A stretch of 64,000 nt of DNA from Amorphus coralli DSM 19760 (GTDB lineage: Bacteria; Pseudomonadota; Alphaproteobacteria; Rhizobiales; Amorphaceae), in contig NZ_KB894573.1 of the NCBI RefSeq assembly GCF_000374525.1, positions 139,745-203,744 of the forward strand, written 5' to 3'. The translations under genes were made by a program, and so were the position numbers. The notes under the pieces were generated by a model, which was not told the origin of the DNA, ran no database searches, and was given only the letters and a program-made list of their open reading frames with translations. Shown in pieces: positions 9,760 to 18,678 of this stretch (position 1 is its first letter; every line of letters starts with the position of its first letter).

Positions 9760-10800
9760 TTGACCAACGTCGCCACCGACACCTCGCTTTCGCTTGCCAG
9801 GGCCGCGATCCAGGAAGCGCACCGGCGCGGCTTCTCGGTCGATGCCGACAGCTTCCGCGTCTGGTTCGCCTATGTCAGCGAGGAAGACCCCCTCGTCACC
9901 GGCTATATCGAACGGCTCGACCGGCGCGGCGAGGACATCAGCCGCGACGACATCGACCGGCTCCTGATGCTGCTTCCCGCCGAACCGCCGATGGCGGTGG
10001 CGGACGGCCTTGCCGCCTCCGGCGCCACCGCCGCGACGCCCCCCCGTCCCGCACCGATTCCGAAAGCCGTTGCCGAGGCCGTCGCCTCCGTCAGCGCGCC
10101 CGCACCGCGCGAGACCGCTGCGCCGCGCGCACGTCCGGCTGCCGTTTCCGCCGACGCCCGCCCGTCCTTTCCGCGTCCGCAGCCTAGCGAGGGCGAACCG
10201 ACAGTCGGGCGCTCCACCCCCTTCGACAAGCTCTCGCAGCTGCCGAACCGTCACGCCTTCTCCAAGGACGTGCGCCGCCGCTGGCTGCATCCGGACGCCA
10301 AGCGCGGACCCCAGACCCTCTTTCTGACCTCCTGCCGCCGCCCCGGCGATGGGAGTGCGGACGGTGACGAGCTGATGATCTCGCCCATGCAGGCGGTGAT
10401 GCTGGTGGCGCTCACCCGGGTGTTCGAGAAGCTTGGTCCGGTCTATCGCTACGACGCCCAGACGATCGGGCTGATCCTGTCGGGAGTGAATTTGCGCCAG
10501 ACCGTGTCCATTGCAGAGGCCGTGCGCCGCAGCCTGGAGACCCGCAAGGACCTGATCGAGATGCAGGGCAAGGCGAAGGTCGTGTTTGCATCGGCGGCCG
10601 TCTCGCTCATGGCCGACGAGGACCCGGCCAAGGCCGTCGCTCTGGCCGACCGGTGCCTGGCCACGGCTGCGAAGTCCGGTGAAAGCCGTGTCGTGTGCGA
10701 GACCGACCCCGACGTGCAGGCGATTCCCGATCCCCGGCGCTCCGACCGCCCCATCGAGGACCAGTACGCCCGCATCCGCGCCCTCCTCAAGGCGCGCTGA
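9760..10800 (+). CDS. Degenerate GGDEF-domain protein
   Basis: A 346-residue protein resembling alphaproteobacterial diguanylate cyclases. Residues 1-75 are a helical region (AHRRGFSVDADSFRVWFAYV), residues 80-145 a Pro/Ala-rich linker, and the rest a GGDEF-like fold opening with LPNRHAFSKDV. Where an active enzyme has RYGGDEF, this one reads RYDAQTIGLIL, so the catalytic signature is absent and no RxxD inhibitory site is evident. It is therefore probably a c-di-GMP-independent or scaffolding protein rather than a cyclase. The start is TTG with GGGGAA upstream; the ATG at 9745 runs straight into a stop. A CtrA box precedes it. Confidence 0.82.
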   Translation: MTNVATDTSLSLARAAIQEAHRRGFSVDADSFRVWFAYVSEEDPLVTGYIERLDRRGEDISRDDIDRLLMLLPAEPPMAVADGLAASGATAATPPRPAPIPKAVAEAVASVSAPAPRETAAPRARPAAVSADARPSFPRPQPSEGEPTVGRSTPFDKLSQLPNRHAFSKDVRRRWLHPDAKRGPQTLFLTSCRRPGDGSADGDELMISPMQAVMLVALTRVFEKLGPVYRYDAQTIGLILSGVNLRQTVSIAEAVRRSLETRKDLIEMQGKAKVVFASAAVSLMADEDPAKAVALADRCLATAAKSGESRVVCETDPDVQAIPDPRRSDRPIEDQYARIRALLKAR

Positions 10801-10814
10801 GCGCTCCCGCTCAT

Positions 10815-11189
10815 TCAGTTTCCCTCGACCGCTACTTTCTTCCTCCGCTTCGGCTTCGCCGCCTTGGCAGCCGCAGCCCGGCGCGCGGCTTCCACCGCCA
10901 ACTCCGCCCAGCTCCGGAACTCGTCGGGTTCGTCGAGTGCGCTCTCCGGGATCGTCCAGTAGGTGGTGATGACGCGCGGCCTGCCCTTGGCCAGATAGGT
11001 GAAGGGCCGCGATCCGGCAGCCTCGAAGGCGGGGATTGTTTCCGCATCGGCCTTCATGTGCAGCACGCCGTCGGCGACGAGCGCAATCATCTGGTCGCCG
11101 AAATGGATCCCCTGTCCGCCGAACATGCGGCGCACGCGCACCGGCCCGACAGGCGCGAAGAGGTCGTCGATATAGTCGGGATCGAGCAT
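10815..11189 (-). CDS. TfoX N-terminal domain protein
   Basis: A 124-residue protein of the TfoX N-terminal family (domain of the Haemophilus competence regulator Sxy/TfoX), here as a stand-alone domain. RVRRMFGGQGIHFGDQMIAL and the following VLHMKAD are the family core. The C terminus is a Lys/Arg-rich tail (AKPKRRKKVAVEGN), perhaps for nucleic acid binding. It lies downstream of tenA on the same strand with a 65-base gap. Its role in this group of bacteria is not known. Confidence 0.82.
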   Translation of the reverse strand: MLDPDYIDDLFAPVGPVRVRRMFGGQGIHFGDQMIALVADGVLHMKADAETIPAFEAAGSRPFTYLAKGRPRVITTYWTIPESALDEPDEFRSWAELAVEAARRAAAAKAAKPKRRKKVAVEGN

Positions 11190-11254
11190 GGGCCAGCCGG
11201 TGAACACGAGCGAGACACGATCATGCCGCGCGGTGGCCGCCGACACCAGCAGCG

Positions 11255-11920
11255 CTACTGGGCGAGCGTGATGCCCATGTCCCAGAAATCCGCCTCGAGC
11301 CGGGTCGCCTGCCGGAAGATGCCGGCAAGCGCCGCCCAGCGCGCCTCCGTGAGGCGTTCCTGGGCAAGCCGGTCGAGGGTCGCGCGGGCATCCGCCGCTG
11401 CGGCCTGAAACGCCTCTCCCGAATATTCGGCCACCCATTCCCGGTAGGGATTGGCGGATCCGAGCGCACCCGGCACTTGGGAAAGAGCGGCCCCAATCTC
11501 CGCATAGCCGATCATGCAGGGGGCCAGCGCCGTATAAAGATCGAGCAAGTCGCCGCGCTGGCCCGTGTCGAGCACGAAGCGGGTGTAGGCGACCGTCGCG
11601 CGCGCTTCCTCGGCGGATTCCAGGTCGGCTCGGGTGAGGCCCCAACGCGCCGAGATGCGCACGTGAAGGTCCATTTCCGTCTCGACGATGGCGGAAAGGC
11701 CCGCCGTCGCCGCGCGCAGGTCCTCCAGCGACGTCGCCTTGTAGGCGGCAAGCGCATAGGCGCGGGCGAACTGGATCAGAAAGAGATAGTCCTGGACGAG
11801 GTAATGCTTGAACGCCGCCTCATCGAGGTCGCCGGACCCCAGTCCTTCCACAAACGGGTGGCCAACATAGGCCGCCCATTCATCGGCTGCCGCCTCCTTC
11901 AAGCGCTCGAATACGTCCAT
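11255..11920 (-). CDS. tenA: TenA-family thiaminase / aminopyrimidine aminohydrolase
   Basis: A 221-residue TenA protein, which in thiamine salvage hydrolyses 4-amino-5-aminomethyl-2-methylpyrimidine to the hydroxymethyl form. The catalytic Cys is at residue 135 (LAPCMIGYAEIG), the same position as in Bacillus subtilis TenA. An Asp in VQDYLFL and a Glu in EADFWDMG near the C terminus complete the active site. All key residues are present, so it should be active. No other thiamine gene and no TPP riboswitch was seen nearby. Confidence 0.92.
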   Translation of the reverse strand: MDVFERLKEAAADEWAAYVGHPFVEGLGSGDLDEAAFKHYLVQDYLFLIQFARAYALAAYKATSLEDLRAATAGLSAIVETEMDLHVRISARWGLTRADLESAEEARATVAYTRFVLDTGQRGDLLDLYTALAPCMIGYAEIGAALSQVPGALGSANPYREWVAEYSGEAFQAAAADARATLDRLAQERLTEARWAALAGIFRQATRLEADFWDMGITLAQ

Positions 11921-12034
11921 GCGATGTCATCCGTCTGTGCGGTGTTGAAAAGTTGGACGTTTGAACGCCCCTTTCCCACTATCGACCCGCGCAGTCTCTT
12001 TCTTCAAAACGGACGAGAGGATCGGAAATCAGAC

Positions 12035-12514
12035 ATGTGTGGTCAAGCAAAGACCGGGAAGACCGCTTTTTCCGTACGCCGTCTCGACGCGAGCGACGTG
12101 GACTTACTGATGGAGCTGACCGCTTTGTTCGCTGCAGAGTTCGAGGATGCGGCTTCCTACGCCTCAAGCCCGCCGCGAAAAGACTATCTTGCCGACCTGC
12201 TCCGCGACGCGGGCTTTATCGCCCTCGTCGCGACTTCTGAGAATCGGATCATCGGAGGGCTTGTCGCTTACACCCTGCGCAAGTTTGAGCAGGACCGCTC
12301 GGAGGTCTACGTCTACGATCTAGCAGTAGCTTTCCATCGCCGTCGGGAAGGCGTCGCGACCCACCTTATCCAGACCCTTAAGCCCGTAGCCCGCGAACTC
12401 GGTGCATGGGTGATATTCGTTCAGGCCGATTACGGTGACACGCCCGCAATCGCGCTTTACGAGAGCGTCGGCGTCCGGGAAGAAGTCCTACACTTTGACA
12501 TCCCGGTCTCCTGA
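12035..12514 (+). CDS. GNAT acetyltransferase, AAC(3)-I-like
   Basis: A 159-residue GNAT acetyltransferase. Several blocks match the aminoglycoside 3-N-acetyltransferase I group as I know it: FIALVAT, AYTLRKFEQDRSEVYVYDLA, FVQADYGDTPAIALYESVG, and REEVLHFDI at the end. The acetyl-CoA loop is HRRREGVATHLIQ. By family it would acetylate the 3-amino group of gentamicin-like aminoglycosides, but the natural substrate of a chromosomal copy may differ. The ATG at 12035 follows GAGAGGA; the upstream open frame is antisense to tenA and is not used. Its codon use looks slightly less GC-rich than that of its neighbours. Confidence 0.82.
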   Translation: MCGQAKTGKTAFSVRRLDASDVDLLMELTALFAAEFEDAASYASSPPRKDYLADLLRDAGFIALVATSENRIIGGLVAYTLRKFEQDRSEVYVYDLAVAFHRRREGVATHLIQTLKPVARELGAWVIFVQADYGDTPAIALYESVGVREEVLHFDIPVS

Positions 12515-12552
12515 TCGTCAGAGCCCGGCATGAGCGCCGAGCGCCCGAAGAC

Positions 12553-12927
12553 TCAGGCGTTCTCGAGGCTCGACGGGCGGAGTTCCACGGATTCGCCGCA
12601 ACCGCAGGCCGAGACCTGGTTCGGGTTCTCGAAGACGAAGCCGGCGCGGAACTTGTCGACCTGGAAATCCATGCGCGTGCCGAGCAGGAACAGGACGGCG
12701 GAGGGGTCGACGAACACGGTGACGCCCTTGTCCTCCACCCTGTCATCGGCCGGGTTCGGCTCCTCGACGGTGTCCATGGTGTATTCCATGCCGGCGCAGC
12801 CGCCTTTCTTCACGCCGATGCGCAGGCCGGCGAGCGGCTTGTCCGCGTTTTCCATGATCTCGCGGACGCGCTCGGCGGCCGCCTCGGTCAGGGTGATCAC
12901 CTGCGGCTTCGGTCTCGCTGCGGTCAT
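12553..12927 (-). CDS. sufA: Fe-S assembly scaffold/carrier, HesB/IscA family
   Basis: A-type Fe-S carrier (124 aa) that takes clusters from the SufBCD scaffold and hands them to apoproteins. The three conserved cysteines are at residues 44 (GGCAGMEY), 108 and 110 (ACGCGESV). The ATG at 12927 has GGAGGA eight bases upstream; the longer frame to 12990 lacks support. It is the last gene of the SUF operon, about 100 bases after sufT. Confidence 0.94.
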   Translation of the reverse strand: MTAARPKPQVITLTEAAAERVREIMENADKPLAGLRIGVKKGGCAGMEYTMDTVEEPNPADDRVEDKGVTVFVDPSAVLFLLGTRMDFQVDKFRAGFVFENPNQVSACGCGESVELRPSSLENA

Positions 12928-13029
12928 TGCCAATCCTCCAGCAAACCCAGTTCGCGTGTTCGGGGTCGGGACGTTTCTTTTCATCCGCACGCTTGAGCGG
13001 GAACCGGGTTCCCAGTCTTGCCGAGCGTG

Positions 13030-13431
13030 CTACCCAAAAAAATCCAGGGCCACCCGGGCCTCGTCGGACATGCGGCTCATGTCCCACGGCGGATCGAAGA
13101 CCATGCGCACGCGCACATCGCCCACGCCCTCGACGGTGGACACGGCGTTCTCGACCCACCCCGGCATCTCGCCAGCCACCGGGCAGCCCGGCGCGGTGAG
13201 CGTCATGTCGATGTCGACCGTGCGGTCATCGTCGATGTCGATCCGGTAGATCAGGCCGAGCTCGTAGATATCGACCGGGATCTCCGGATCATAGACGGTC
13301 TTGAGGGCCGCAATGATGTCGTCGGTGATCCGGTCGAGTTCTTCCTGCGGGATGGCCGAACCCTGCCCTTCGCCGGACGAGGTGGCGTCCGGCGCCACAT
13401 CCGGGGCGGATTCAAGCGTCGTCTCATCCAT
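13030..13431 (-). CDS. sufT: SUF-associated DUF59/MIP18 protein SufT
   Basis: A 133-residue DUF59 (MIP18-like) protein, an auxiliary maturation factor for Fe-S proteins found in many SUF operons. The family core is VYDPEIPVDIYELGLIY with TLTAPGCPVAGEMP downstream, which includes the conserved Cys. The start at 13431 has GAGGAG seven bases upstream. An earlier ATG at 13446 overlaps the sufS stop as ATGA, so coupling with sufS is likely either way. The first 35 residues are acidic and probably unstructured. Confidence 0.9.
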   Translation of the reverse strand: MDETTLESAPDVAPDATSSGEGQGSAIPQEELDRITDDIIAALKTVYDPEIPVDIYELGLIYRIDIDDDRTVDIDMTLTAPGCPVAGEMPGWVENAVSTVEGVGDVRVRMVFDPPWDMSRMSDEARVALDFFG

Positions 13432-13442
13432 GCCGGCACTCC

Positions 13443-14690
13443 TCATACAAAGAATCTATGGGCCTTCTCGATGCCCTCCGCAAGGCGGTCGACCTCTTCG
13501 ACCGTGTTGTAGAGGGCGAACGAGGCCCGGCAGGTGGCCGCCACGCCGAGGTCGGCGAGCAGCGGTTCCGCGCAGTGCGTCCCGGCGCGAACGGCGATTC
13601 CCTCCCGGTCGAGAATGGTGGCCACGTCGTGGGCGTGGGCCCCCTCCATGTCGAAGGAAAAGATCGCGCCCTTGTCGGGCGCATTGCCCATCAGCCGGAT
13701 CATGTTGAGGCCCGAGAGCCGCTCGTGGGCGTAGTCCCGAAGGCGCTGCTCGTGCGCGGCGATCCGCTCGCGGCCGATGCCGGTCATGTAGCCGAGCGCT
13801 GCGCCCAGCCCGATGGCCTGCACGATGGGCGGCGTCCCCGCCTCGAACTTGTTCGGCAGATCGCCATAGGTGATCCGGTCACGGCCGACGGTGCCGATCA
13901 TCTCGCCGCCGCCCATGTAGGGCGGCATCGCCTCGAGATAGGCCCGTTTGGCATACAGCACGCCGATGCCGGTCGGCCCGTAGAGCTTGTGGCCGGTCAT
14001 CACGTAGAAGTCGCAGTCCAGATCCTGCACGTCGACCGGCATGTGCACGGCCGCCTGGCTGCCGTCCACCAGCACCGGGATGCCGCGTGCATGGGCAATC
14101 CGGACCACTTCCTTGATCGGAACCACGGTGCCGAGCACGTTCGACATGTGGGTGATGGCGACGATCTTGGTGCGATCGGTCAGCGCGCGCTCGAAAGCCT
14201 CGATATCGAAGGAGCCGTCGGGCCGGACGTCGACCCATTTGAGCACCGCGCCGCGATGCTCGCGGTGGAAGTGCCAGGGCACGATGTTGGAATGGTGCTC
14301 CATGATGGAAAGCACCACCTCGTCGCCCTCGCCCAGCACCATACCGCCGTAGCTCGACGCCACCAGGTTGATGGCCTCGGTCGTCGAGCGGGTAAAGATC
14401 ACCTCCTCGCTCGACGGTGCGTTGAGAAAGGCCGTCACCGTCTCGCGGGCGCCCTCGTAGGCCTCTGTCGAGGCGTTGGCCAGCGTATGCAGCCCGCGAT
14501 GAACGTTGGCATAGTCGTAAGCGTAGGCCTGCTGGATCCGCTCCAGCACGGCCGACGGCTTCTGCGCCGAGGCGGCGTTGTCGAGGTAGCAGAGCGGCTT
14601 GCCGTGGATCTCGCGATCCAGGATCGGGAAGTCGCGGCGGACCGCCTCTACGTCGTAGCCGTCGGCGGCCGTGTCGATCGCATCGGTCAT
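13443..14690 (-). CDS. sufS: SufS-type cysteine desulfurase
   Basis: A 415-residue group II cysteine desulfurase that takes sulfur from cysteine for cluster assembly. The PLP Lys lies in MTGHKLYGPTG (about residue 235) and the persulfide Cys in RAGTHCAEPLL (about residue 373). The start at 14690 gives the usual N terminus (VEAVRRDFPIL). The preceding sufD ends only four bases earlier. This is the second desulfurase of the operon; the first is the NifS-like gene upstream of sufB. Confidence 0.96.
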   Translation of the reverse strand: MTDAIDTAADGYDVEAVRRDFPILDREIHGKPLCYLDNAASAQKPSAVLERIQQAYAYDYANVHRGLHTLANASTEAYEGARETVTAFLNAPSSEEVIFTRSTTEAINLVASSYGGMVLGEGDEVVLSIMEHHSNIVPWHFHREHRGAVLKWVDVRPDGSFDIEAFERALTDRTKIVAITHMSNVLGTVVPIKEVVRIAHARGIPVLVDGSQAAVHMPVDVQDLDCDFYVMTGHKLYGPTGIGVLYAKRAYLEAMPPYMGGGEMIGTVGRDRITYGDLPNKFEAGTPPIVQAIGLGAALGYMTGIGRERIAAHEQRLRDYAHERLSGLNMIRLMGNAPDKGAIFSFDMEGAHAHDVATILDREGIAVRAGTHCAEPLLADLGVAATCRASFALYNTVEEVDRLAEGIEKAHRFFV

Positions 14691-14694
14691 GGCA

Positions 14695-16032
14695 TCACCC
14701 AAGGTCGAGGGCGGAGCGCATCCGCCCGGACAGCGCGTCGGAGATCTCCTCGTCGCCGATCCCTTCCACCGCACCGATGAGGAAGGACTCGATCAGGAGC
14801 CGCTCCGCCTGCCGTCTCGGAATGCCGCGGGAACGGAGATAGAACAGCGCCTGCTCGTCGATCTGACCGGACGTCGCGCCGTGCGCGCACTGAACGTCGT
14901 CGGCGAAAATCTCCAGTTCCGGCTTGTTCACCGCCTCGCAACCCTCCGACAGGAGAAGCGCGTTGGACATCATCCGGGCATCGGTCTTCTGGGCGTGGGG
15001 CCAGACGTTGATGCGGCCCTGGACGACAGCCTGCGCCCTGTCGTCGACCACCGAGCGGAAGCGCTCCTGGCTGACGCCATTCGGCACCTTGTGGTCGATG
15101 ACCAGGGTGTTGTCGGCATGCTGCTCGCCCTTGATGAAGGTCGCGGCATCAAACGATGCCTCGACGAACTCACCCTCCACCCGCGCGAAGATCTGCGAGC
15201 GCGCGAGCTTCGCGCCCAGCGTCATCGTGAGGTGCGCGAAGCGCGCCTCGGTGCCGATGGTCGTGGTCATCGTGCCGACATGGGTCGCCGCAAGCGGCTC
15301 CGCCTGGAGCTTGGCCCAGGTGACGGACGCGTTGGCGGCCACTTCCAGCTCGATGGCGGCATTGGTCGTGTGGGCCAGGTCAGATGTCGCCTCGTGGCGC
15401 TCCAGGAAGCGAACGGTCGCCCCCTCGCCCACGAACACCGCGTGACGCGGCATCGTCGTGACGGCGGCGTCGCCTGCCACGACGTGCAGGAGTTCGATGG
15501 CCCGAGCGACGGTTGCACCCGCTGTGACGGAGATGACGACTCCGTCATCGAAAAGCGCCGTGTTCAGCGCCAGCATCGGGTCATCGACACCTGCTGCCAG
15601 GGATCCGACCCTTGCCAGCGCCGGATCCGCGCTGCCGGCAAACATCTCGGAAAACCCGTGCACGGAGACCGCGCCATCGAGCCCGTCGAGGTCGGAGAGC
15701 TCCGGCACGAAGCGGCCATTGACGATGGCGATGCGCGCCGGGGCGAAGCCCTCGCCGGACAGCACCGGAGCGGCCGCGAGCGCCGCCTCGGCCGCCTCCC
15801 GGCTTGCCGGTTCGGCTGCGGCGGGCAGCGTGCGCAGCGTCGCGCGCAGGTCGGTGTACTTGTAGGCCTCGACGCGGCGGTGCGGGAGGCCCTGGCCGCG
15901 GAACCGGTCGAACGCCTCCGCCCGCATCTCGCCGATCGGCCCTTCGCCGGTGCGTCCGCTCTCGGTGGCGGCGAACCAGTCCGCCAGCGCGGCTTCCGCC
16001 GGCGTGCGGTTGATTTCGGGTGACTGTGCCAT
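14695..16032 (-). CDS. sufD: Fe-S cluster assembly protein SufD
   Basis: SufD (445 aa), partner of SufB in the SufBC2D scaffold. It has the beta-helix core of the family and ends with the conserved segment around GATSGQIDEQALFYLRSRGI, followed by the helical SufC-binding C terminus. The N terminus includes RVEAYKYTDLR, typical of SufD. It is separated from sufC by 14 bases and lies in operon order. Confidence 0.95.
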   Translation of the reverse strand: MAQSPEINRTPAEAALADWFAATESGRTGEGPIGEMRAEAFDRFRGQGLPHRRVEAYKYTDLRATLRTLPAAAEPASREAAEAALAAAPVLSGEGFAPARIAIVNGRFVPELSDLDGLDGAVSVHGFSEMFAGSADPALARVGSLAAGVDDPMLALNTALFDDGVVISVTAGATVARAIELLHVVAGDAAVTTMPRHAVFVGEGATVRFLERHEATSDLAHTTNAAIELEVAANASVTWAKLQAEPLAATHVGTMTTTIGTEARFAHLTMTLGAKLARSQIFARVEGEFVEASFDAATFIKGEQHADNTLVIDHKVPNGVSQERFRSVVDDRAQAVVQGRINVWPHAQKTDARMMSNALLLSEGCEAVNKPELEIFADDVQCAHGATSGQIDEQALFYLRSRGIPRRQAERLLIESFLIGAVEGIGDEEISDALSGRMRSALDLG

Positions 16033-16046
16033 GTGCGCCGTCTCCC

Positions 16047-16802
16047 TTACGCGGCCTCGACGAAGTCGGCGTAGCCGCGCGCCTCGAGTTCGAGCGCCAG
16101 CTCCTTGCCGCCAGTCTTCACGATACGTCCGCCGGCCAGCACGTGGACCACGTCCGGGACAATATGCTCCAGGAGGCGCTGGTAGTGGGTGATGACCACG
16201 AAGGAGCGATCCGGCGAGCGCAGCGCGTTGACGCCATCGGCGACGATCTTCAGCGCGTCGATGTCGAGGCCGGAATCGGTCTCGTCGAGGACGGCCAGCT
16301 TCGGATCGAGAACCGCCATCTGCAGGATCTCGTTGCGCTTTTTCTCGCCGCCGGAGAAGCCGACATTCACCGGACGCCGCAGCATCTCCTGGCTGATGTT
16401 CAGCTTCTCGGCCGCGCCCTTGACCAGCTTCATGAACTCCGGCGTCGACATGGCGTCCTCGCCGCGCTCCTTGCGCTGGGCGTTCAGCGACGTCTTCAGG
16501 AAGGTCATGTTGGCCACGCCCGGCACCTCGATCGGATACTGGAAGGCCAGGAACACGCCGGCGGCGGCGCGCTCTTCCGGCTCCAGCTCCAGGAGATCGA
16601 CCCCGTTGAACAGCACCTGACCCTCGGTGACCTCGTACTCGTCGCGGCCGGCCAGCACGTGCGACAGCGTCGACTTGCCGGAGCCGTTCGGGCCCATGAT
16701 GGCGTGCACCTCGCCGGCGCCGACCTCCAGGTCGATCCCCTTGAGGATTTCGCGCTCGTCGATGCGGGCGTGCAGGTTCTTGATCTGAAGCATCTTGGTC
16801 AT
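16047..16802 (-). CDS. sufC: Fe-S cluster assembly ATPase SufC
   Basis: SufC (251 aa), the ABC-type ATPase of the SufBC2D scaffold. Walker A is GPNGSGKST (about residues 37-45), the signature region is FSGGEKKRNEILQM, and Walker B is LAVLDETDSGLD. The ATG at 16802 gives MTKMLQIKNL; a second ATG three codons in is possible. The gene upstream is a small membrane protein whose stop lies four bases before this start. Confidence 0.97.
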   Translation of the reverse strand: MTKMLQIKNLHARIDEREILKGIDLEVGAGEVHAIMGPNGSGKSTLSHVLAGRDEYEVTEGQVLFNGVDLLELEPEERAAAGVFLAFQYPIEVPGVANMTFLKTSLNAQRKERGEDAMSTPEFMKLVKGAAEKLNISQEMLRRPVNVGFSGGEKKRNEILQMAVLDPKLAVLDETDSGLDIDALKIVADGVNALRSPDRSFVVITHYQRLLEHIVPDVVHVLAGGRIVKTGGKELALELEARGYADFVEAA

Positions 16803-16806
16803 CGTT

Positions 16807-17151
16807 CTATCGTCCGTGTTCCTCTTCGGACCCGTCGCCCGCCTCCGAGACATCGTCTCGTGGCGGCGCCGGGCCGGTGTCGTCGTTACCGCCGCGCCAG
16901 GTCCAGTCTCCGTCGGTCCGGGCGCGGGCGAGACCCAGGAAGGCCAGGGTCCAGATGAGCAGGAAGCCGAGCCAGAGGGCGGTGGCGGCGATCGCCGGGC
17001 CGGTCGAGGCGACGGCAACGGCCGCGCCGTAGCCAAGCGTGGCAACCAGGGCGACGGCGGCGTAAACGACCGTGGCCGCCCATCCCTGCCAGGTCACCGG
17101 GACGGCGCCGTAGCCCCACCGTTTCGGCCTGAACCAATATTCCGGAGCCAT
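16807..17151 (-). CDS. Small membrane protein within the SUF operon
   Basis: A 114-residue protein with a conserved-looking soluble start (FRPKRWGYGAVPVTWQGW), two hydrophobic segments at about residues 24-46 and 53-77, then an acidic hydrophilic tail. The opening resembles short hypothetical proteins I recall from alphaproteobacterial SUF operons, but no function is known to me. It sits nine bases after sufB and just before sufC, so it is co-expressed with Fe-S assembly; a membrane-linked role in that process is only inferred. Confidence 0.75.
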   Translation of the reverse strand: MAPEYWFRPKRWGYGAVPVTWQGWAATVVYAAVALVATLGYGAAVAVASTGPAIAATALWLGFLLIWTLAFLGLARARTDGDWTWRGGNDDTGPAPPRDDVSEAGDGSEEEHGR

Positions 17152-17160
17152 GCCGCGCCG

Positions 17161-18678
17161 TCAGCCGACCGAGCCCTCCAGGCTCACCCCGATGAGTTTC
17201 TGCGCCTCGACGGCAAACTCCATCGGCAGCTGCTGGATGACGTCCTTCACGAAGCCGTTGACGATCAGCGCGACCGCCTCTTCCTCGCCGATCCCGCGGG
17301 ACCGGCAGTAGAAGAGCTGGTCGTCGGAGATCTTCGAGGTGGTCGCCTCGTGCTCGAACTTCGCCGACGGCGTCTTCGCCTCGATGTAGGGCACCGTGTG
17401 GGCGCCGCACTGATCGCCGATCAGCAGCGAGTCGCACTGGGTGAAGTTGCGCGCATTTGCCGCCCGCCGGTTGGCCTGGACGAGGCCCCGGTAGGTATTC
17501 TCCGACTTGCCCGCCGCGATGCCCTTGGAAATGATCCGGCTCGACGTGTTGCGGCCGAGGTGGATCATCTTGGTGCCCGAGTCGATCTGCTGGTGACCGT
17601 TCGAGATCGCGATCGAGTAGAACTCGCCGCGCGAGTTGTCGCCGCGCAGGATGCAAGACGGGTATTTCCAGGTGATGGCGGAACCGGTCTCGACCTGGGT
17701 CCAGGAGATCTTCGAGTTCGCCCCGCGGCAGTCGCCGCGCTTGGTGACGAAGTTGTAGATGCCGCCCTTGCCGTCGACGTCGCCCGGGTACCAGTTCTGG
17801 ACGGTGGAGTACTTGATCTCCGCATCGTCCATCGCGATCAGCTCGACCACCGCCGCGTGAAGCTGGTTCTCGTCACGCTGGGGCGCCGTGCATCCCTCCA
17901 GGTAGGACACGTAGGAGCCCTTGTCGGCGATGATAAGCGTGCGCTCGAACTGGCCGGTGTTCTGCTCGTTGATGCGGAAATAGGTCGACAGCTCCATCGG
18001 GCAGCGCACGCCCGGCGGCACGTAGACGAACGAGCCGTCGGTGAAGACGGCCGAGTTCAGCGTCGCATAGAAGTTGTCCGTGATCGGCACGACCGAGCCG
18101 AGATATTTCTGGACGAGCTCAGGGTGCTCGCGGATCGCCTCGGAGATGGAGCAGAAGATCACGCCGGCCTTGGCGAGTTCCTCCTTAAAGGTCGTCACCA
18201 CCGAGACGGAATCGAACACCGCATCCACGGCCACCCGGCCGGACGGCGCGTTCAGGCTGTCCTCATCAAGGGTGCTGGCCTCGCCCTGCTTGCGCACACC
18301 GGCGAGTATCTCCTGCTCCTTGAGCGGGATACCGAGCTTCTCGTAGGTCCGCAGCAACTCCGGGTCGACCTCGTCCAGGCTCTTCGGACCGTCCGTCGAT
18401 TTCGGCGCGGCGTAATAATAGAGATCCTGGAAGTCGATCTTCGGATAGTTCACCCGCGCCCAGGTCGGCTCCTCAAGCGTCTGCCAACGCTTGTAGGCCT
18501 CAAGACGCCACTGAAGCATCCAGTCCGGCTCGGCCTTCTTTTGGGAGATGAAGGCGATGATGCTTTCGTCGAGGCCCTTAGGCGCCTTGTCGGACTCGAT
18601 GTCCGTGACGAAGCCGTACTTGTACTTGTCTATGTCGATCGACTGAACCTGGTCGATCGTTTCCTGCACTGCTGGCAT
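17161..18678 (-). CDS. sufB: Fe-S cluster assembly protein SufB
   Basis: SufB (505 aa), the core scaffold on which clusters are built. Recognisable blocks are [19 protein letters not shown] near the start, [32 protein letters not shown], and [18 protein letters not shown]. The start at 18678 ([10 protein letters not shown]) has GGAGAG upstream and matches homologues; the longer frame to 18750 does not. The gene before it, a NifS-like desulfurase, runs 101 bases into sufB in another frame. Confidence 0.96.
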   Translation of the reverse strand: MPAVQETIDQVQSIDIDKYKYGFVTDIESDKAPKGLDESIIAFISQKKAEPDWMLQWRLEAYKRWQTLEEPTWARVNYPKIDFQDLYYYAAPKSTDGPKSLDEVDPELLRTYEKLGIPLKEQEILAGVRKQGEASTLDEDSLNAPSGRVAVDAVFDSVSVVTTFKEELAKAGVIFCSISEAIREHPELVQKYLGSVVPITDNFYATLNSAVFTDGSFVYVPPGVRCPMELSTYFRINEQNTGQFERTLIIADKGSYVSYLEGCTAPQRDENQLHAAVVELIAMDDAEIKYSTVQNWYPGDVDGKGGIYNFVTKRGDCRGANSKISWTQVETGSAITWKYPSCILRGDNSRGEFYSIAISNGHQQIDSGTKMIHLGRNTSSRIISKGIAAGKSENTYRGLVQANRRAANARNFTQCDSLLIGDQCGAHTVPYIEAKTPSAKFEHEATTSKISDDQLFYCRSRGIGEEEAVALIVNGFVKDVIQQLPMEFAVEAQKLIGVSLEGSVG

